6,775 nt of DNA from Desulfovibrionaceae bacterium (lineage in GTDB: Bacteria > Desulfobacterota > Desulfovibrionia > Desulfovibrionales > Desulfovibrionaceae): positions 1 through 6,775 of the forward strand of contig CAAGJV010000004.1 in the NCBI GenBank assembly GCA_900770205.1, read 5' to 3'. Made by a program: the position numbers and the translations under genes. The first letter of the stretch is position 1; each line of letters starts with the position of its first letter. This document shows positions 6,446 to 6,775 of this stretch, piece by piece. The notes under the pieces are model-generated. The model did not search any database. It was given only the letters and a program-made list of their open reading frames with translations, and was not told where the DNA came from.

Positions 6446-6775
6446 GCGCTTTGCCGGGTATGATCTTGGCAGAAGAAGCGGAAAGATATCCTTGCTCAGT
6501 GAGGGGATGGAGGGGTGGCTTTCGGCCCATGGCATGGACTTTCGGCATCATATGCTTATGCAGCTTTGGAAGAACTGGGAAGTCGTTATGGGAGAGGAAA
6601 TCGCAGCCCTTGCGTATCCTCTGGGCCATCGGAAGGATATTCTTCTTGTCGGCGGAGAGGATGCCTGTACTCTTCAGGAGCTTTCCTATTATGTTCCTGA
6701 AGTTCTGCAGCGCGTCAACGCCTTTATGGACGAAGAGTATTTCCACAAGGTTGAGCTGCATCTGATGCTGGGGAA
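6423..6775 (+). CDS. DUF721/DciA-like protein (3' end outside window)
   Basis: An open frame runs from the ATG at 6423 to the right edge with no stop, giving 117 residues. It fits the DUF721 (DciA) pattern: a basic start (MERRKHYKR), then 'LMQLWKNWEVVMGEEIAALAYP' (about residues 45-66, the family's 'W..vvG..ia.ha.P'), 'DILLVGGEDACTLQELSYY' (about 71-89, matching 'L.v.v.s..w.qeL') and 'VLQRVNAF' (about 93-100, matching 'll..iN'). DciA proteins help load or operate the DnaB replicative helicase in bacteria without DnaC or DnaI. The role here is inferred from family resemblance only. The start overlaps the CYTH gene by 23 bases, so translational coupling is likely. The nearest purine-rich site, GAGGGG (6401-6406), is 16 bases away, which is long. 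An in-frame ATG at 6507 is the alternative start but would remove the basic N-terminus. Confidence 0.7.
   Translation, partial: MERRKHYKRFAGYDLGRRSGKISLLSEGMEGWLSAHGMDFRHHMLMQLWKNWEVVMGEEIAALAYPLGHRKDILLVGGEDACTLQELSYYVPEVLQRVNAFMDEEYFHKVELHLMLG

Noticed and set aside
6379..6765. Open frame of about 128 codons on the + strand near the right edge, and its - strand counterpart at 6345-6761
   Set aside because: Both are out of frame with the DUF721-like frame starting at 6423, which shows family motifs; these show none.

Overview
The window looks like a conserved housekeeping region of a bacterial chromosome. The protein sequences, above all the S1 N-terminus and the dnaX-ybaB pair, suggest a deltaproteobacterium of the Desulfovibrio type (Desulfovibrionaceae). 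That placement is from memory of the families and was not searched. Base composition looks moderate, and I see no insertion sequence, prophage, CRISPR array, tRNA or rRNA.

Layout from left to right: (1) the 3' end of a LysR-family regulator, cut by the left edge; (2) a short intergenic stretch with a good sigma70-like promoter and a perfect hairpin just before the next start; (3) dnaX (DNA polymerase III tau, perhaps also gamma) followed 44 bases later by ybaB/ebfC, on the + strand, closed by a hairpin terminator; (4) a convergent - strand gene for an RluC/RluD-type 23S rRNA pseudouridine synthase; (5) a divergent intergenic region of about 196 bases; (6) rpsA, encoding a six-domain ribosomal protein S1, closed by a very strong intrinsic terminator; (7) a CYTH (triphosphate tunnel) protein gene whose end overlaps the start of (8) a DUF721/DciA-like gene that runs off the right edge.

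The genes fall into two themes. One is replication and nucleoid: the clamp-loader ATPase DnaX, the DNA-binding protein YbaB, and a probable DciA-type helicase loader. The other is the ribosome: S1 and a 23S rRNA modification enzyme. 

The most interesting signal is an uninterrupted run of nine cytosines inside the dnaX linker, in frame as Pro-Pro-Pro. A one-base slip in either direction meets a stop almost at once. The product would be about 454 or 462 residues, closely resembling the gamma form that other bacteria make by programmed slippage. I found no wholly new multi-gene system here.
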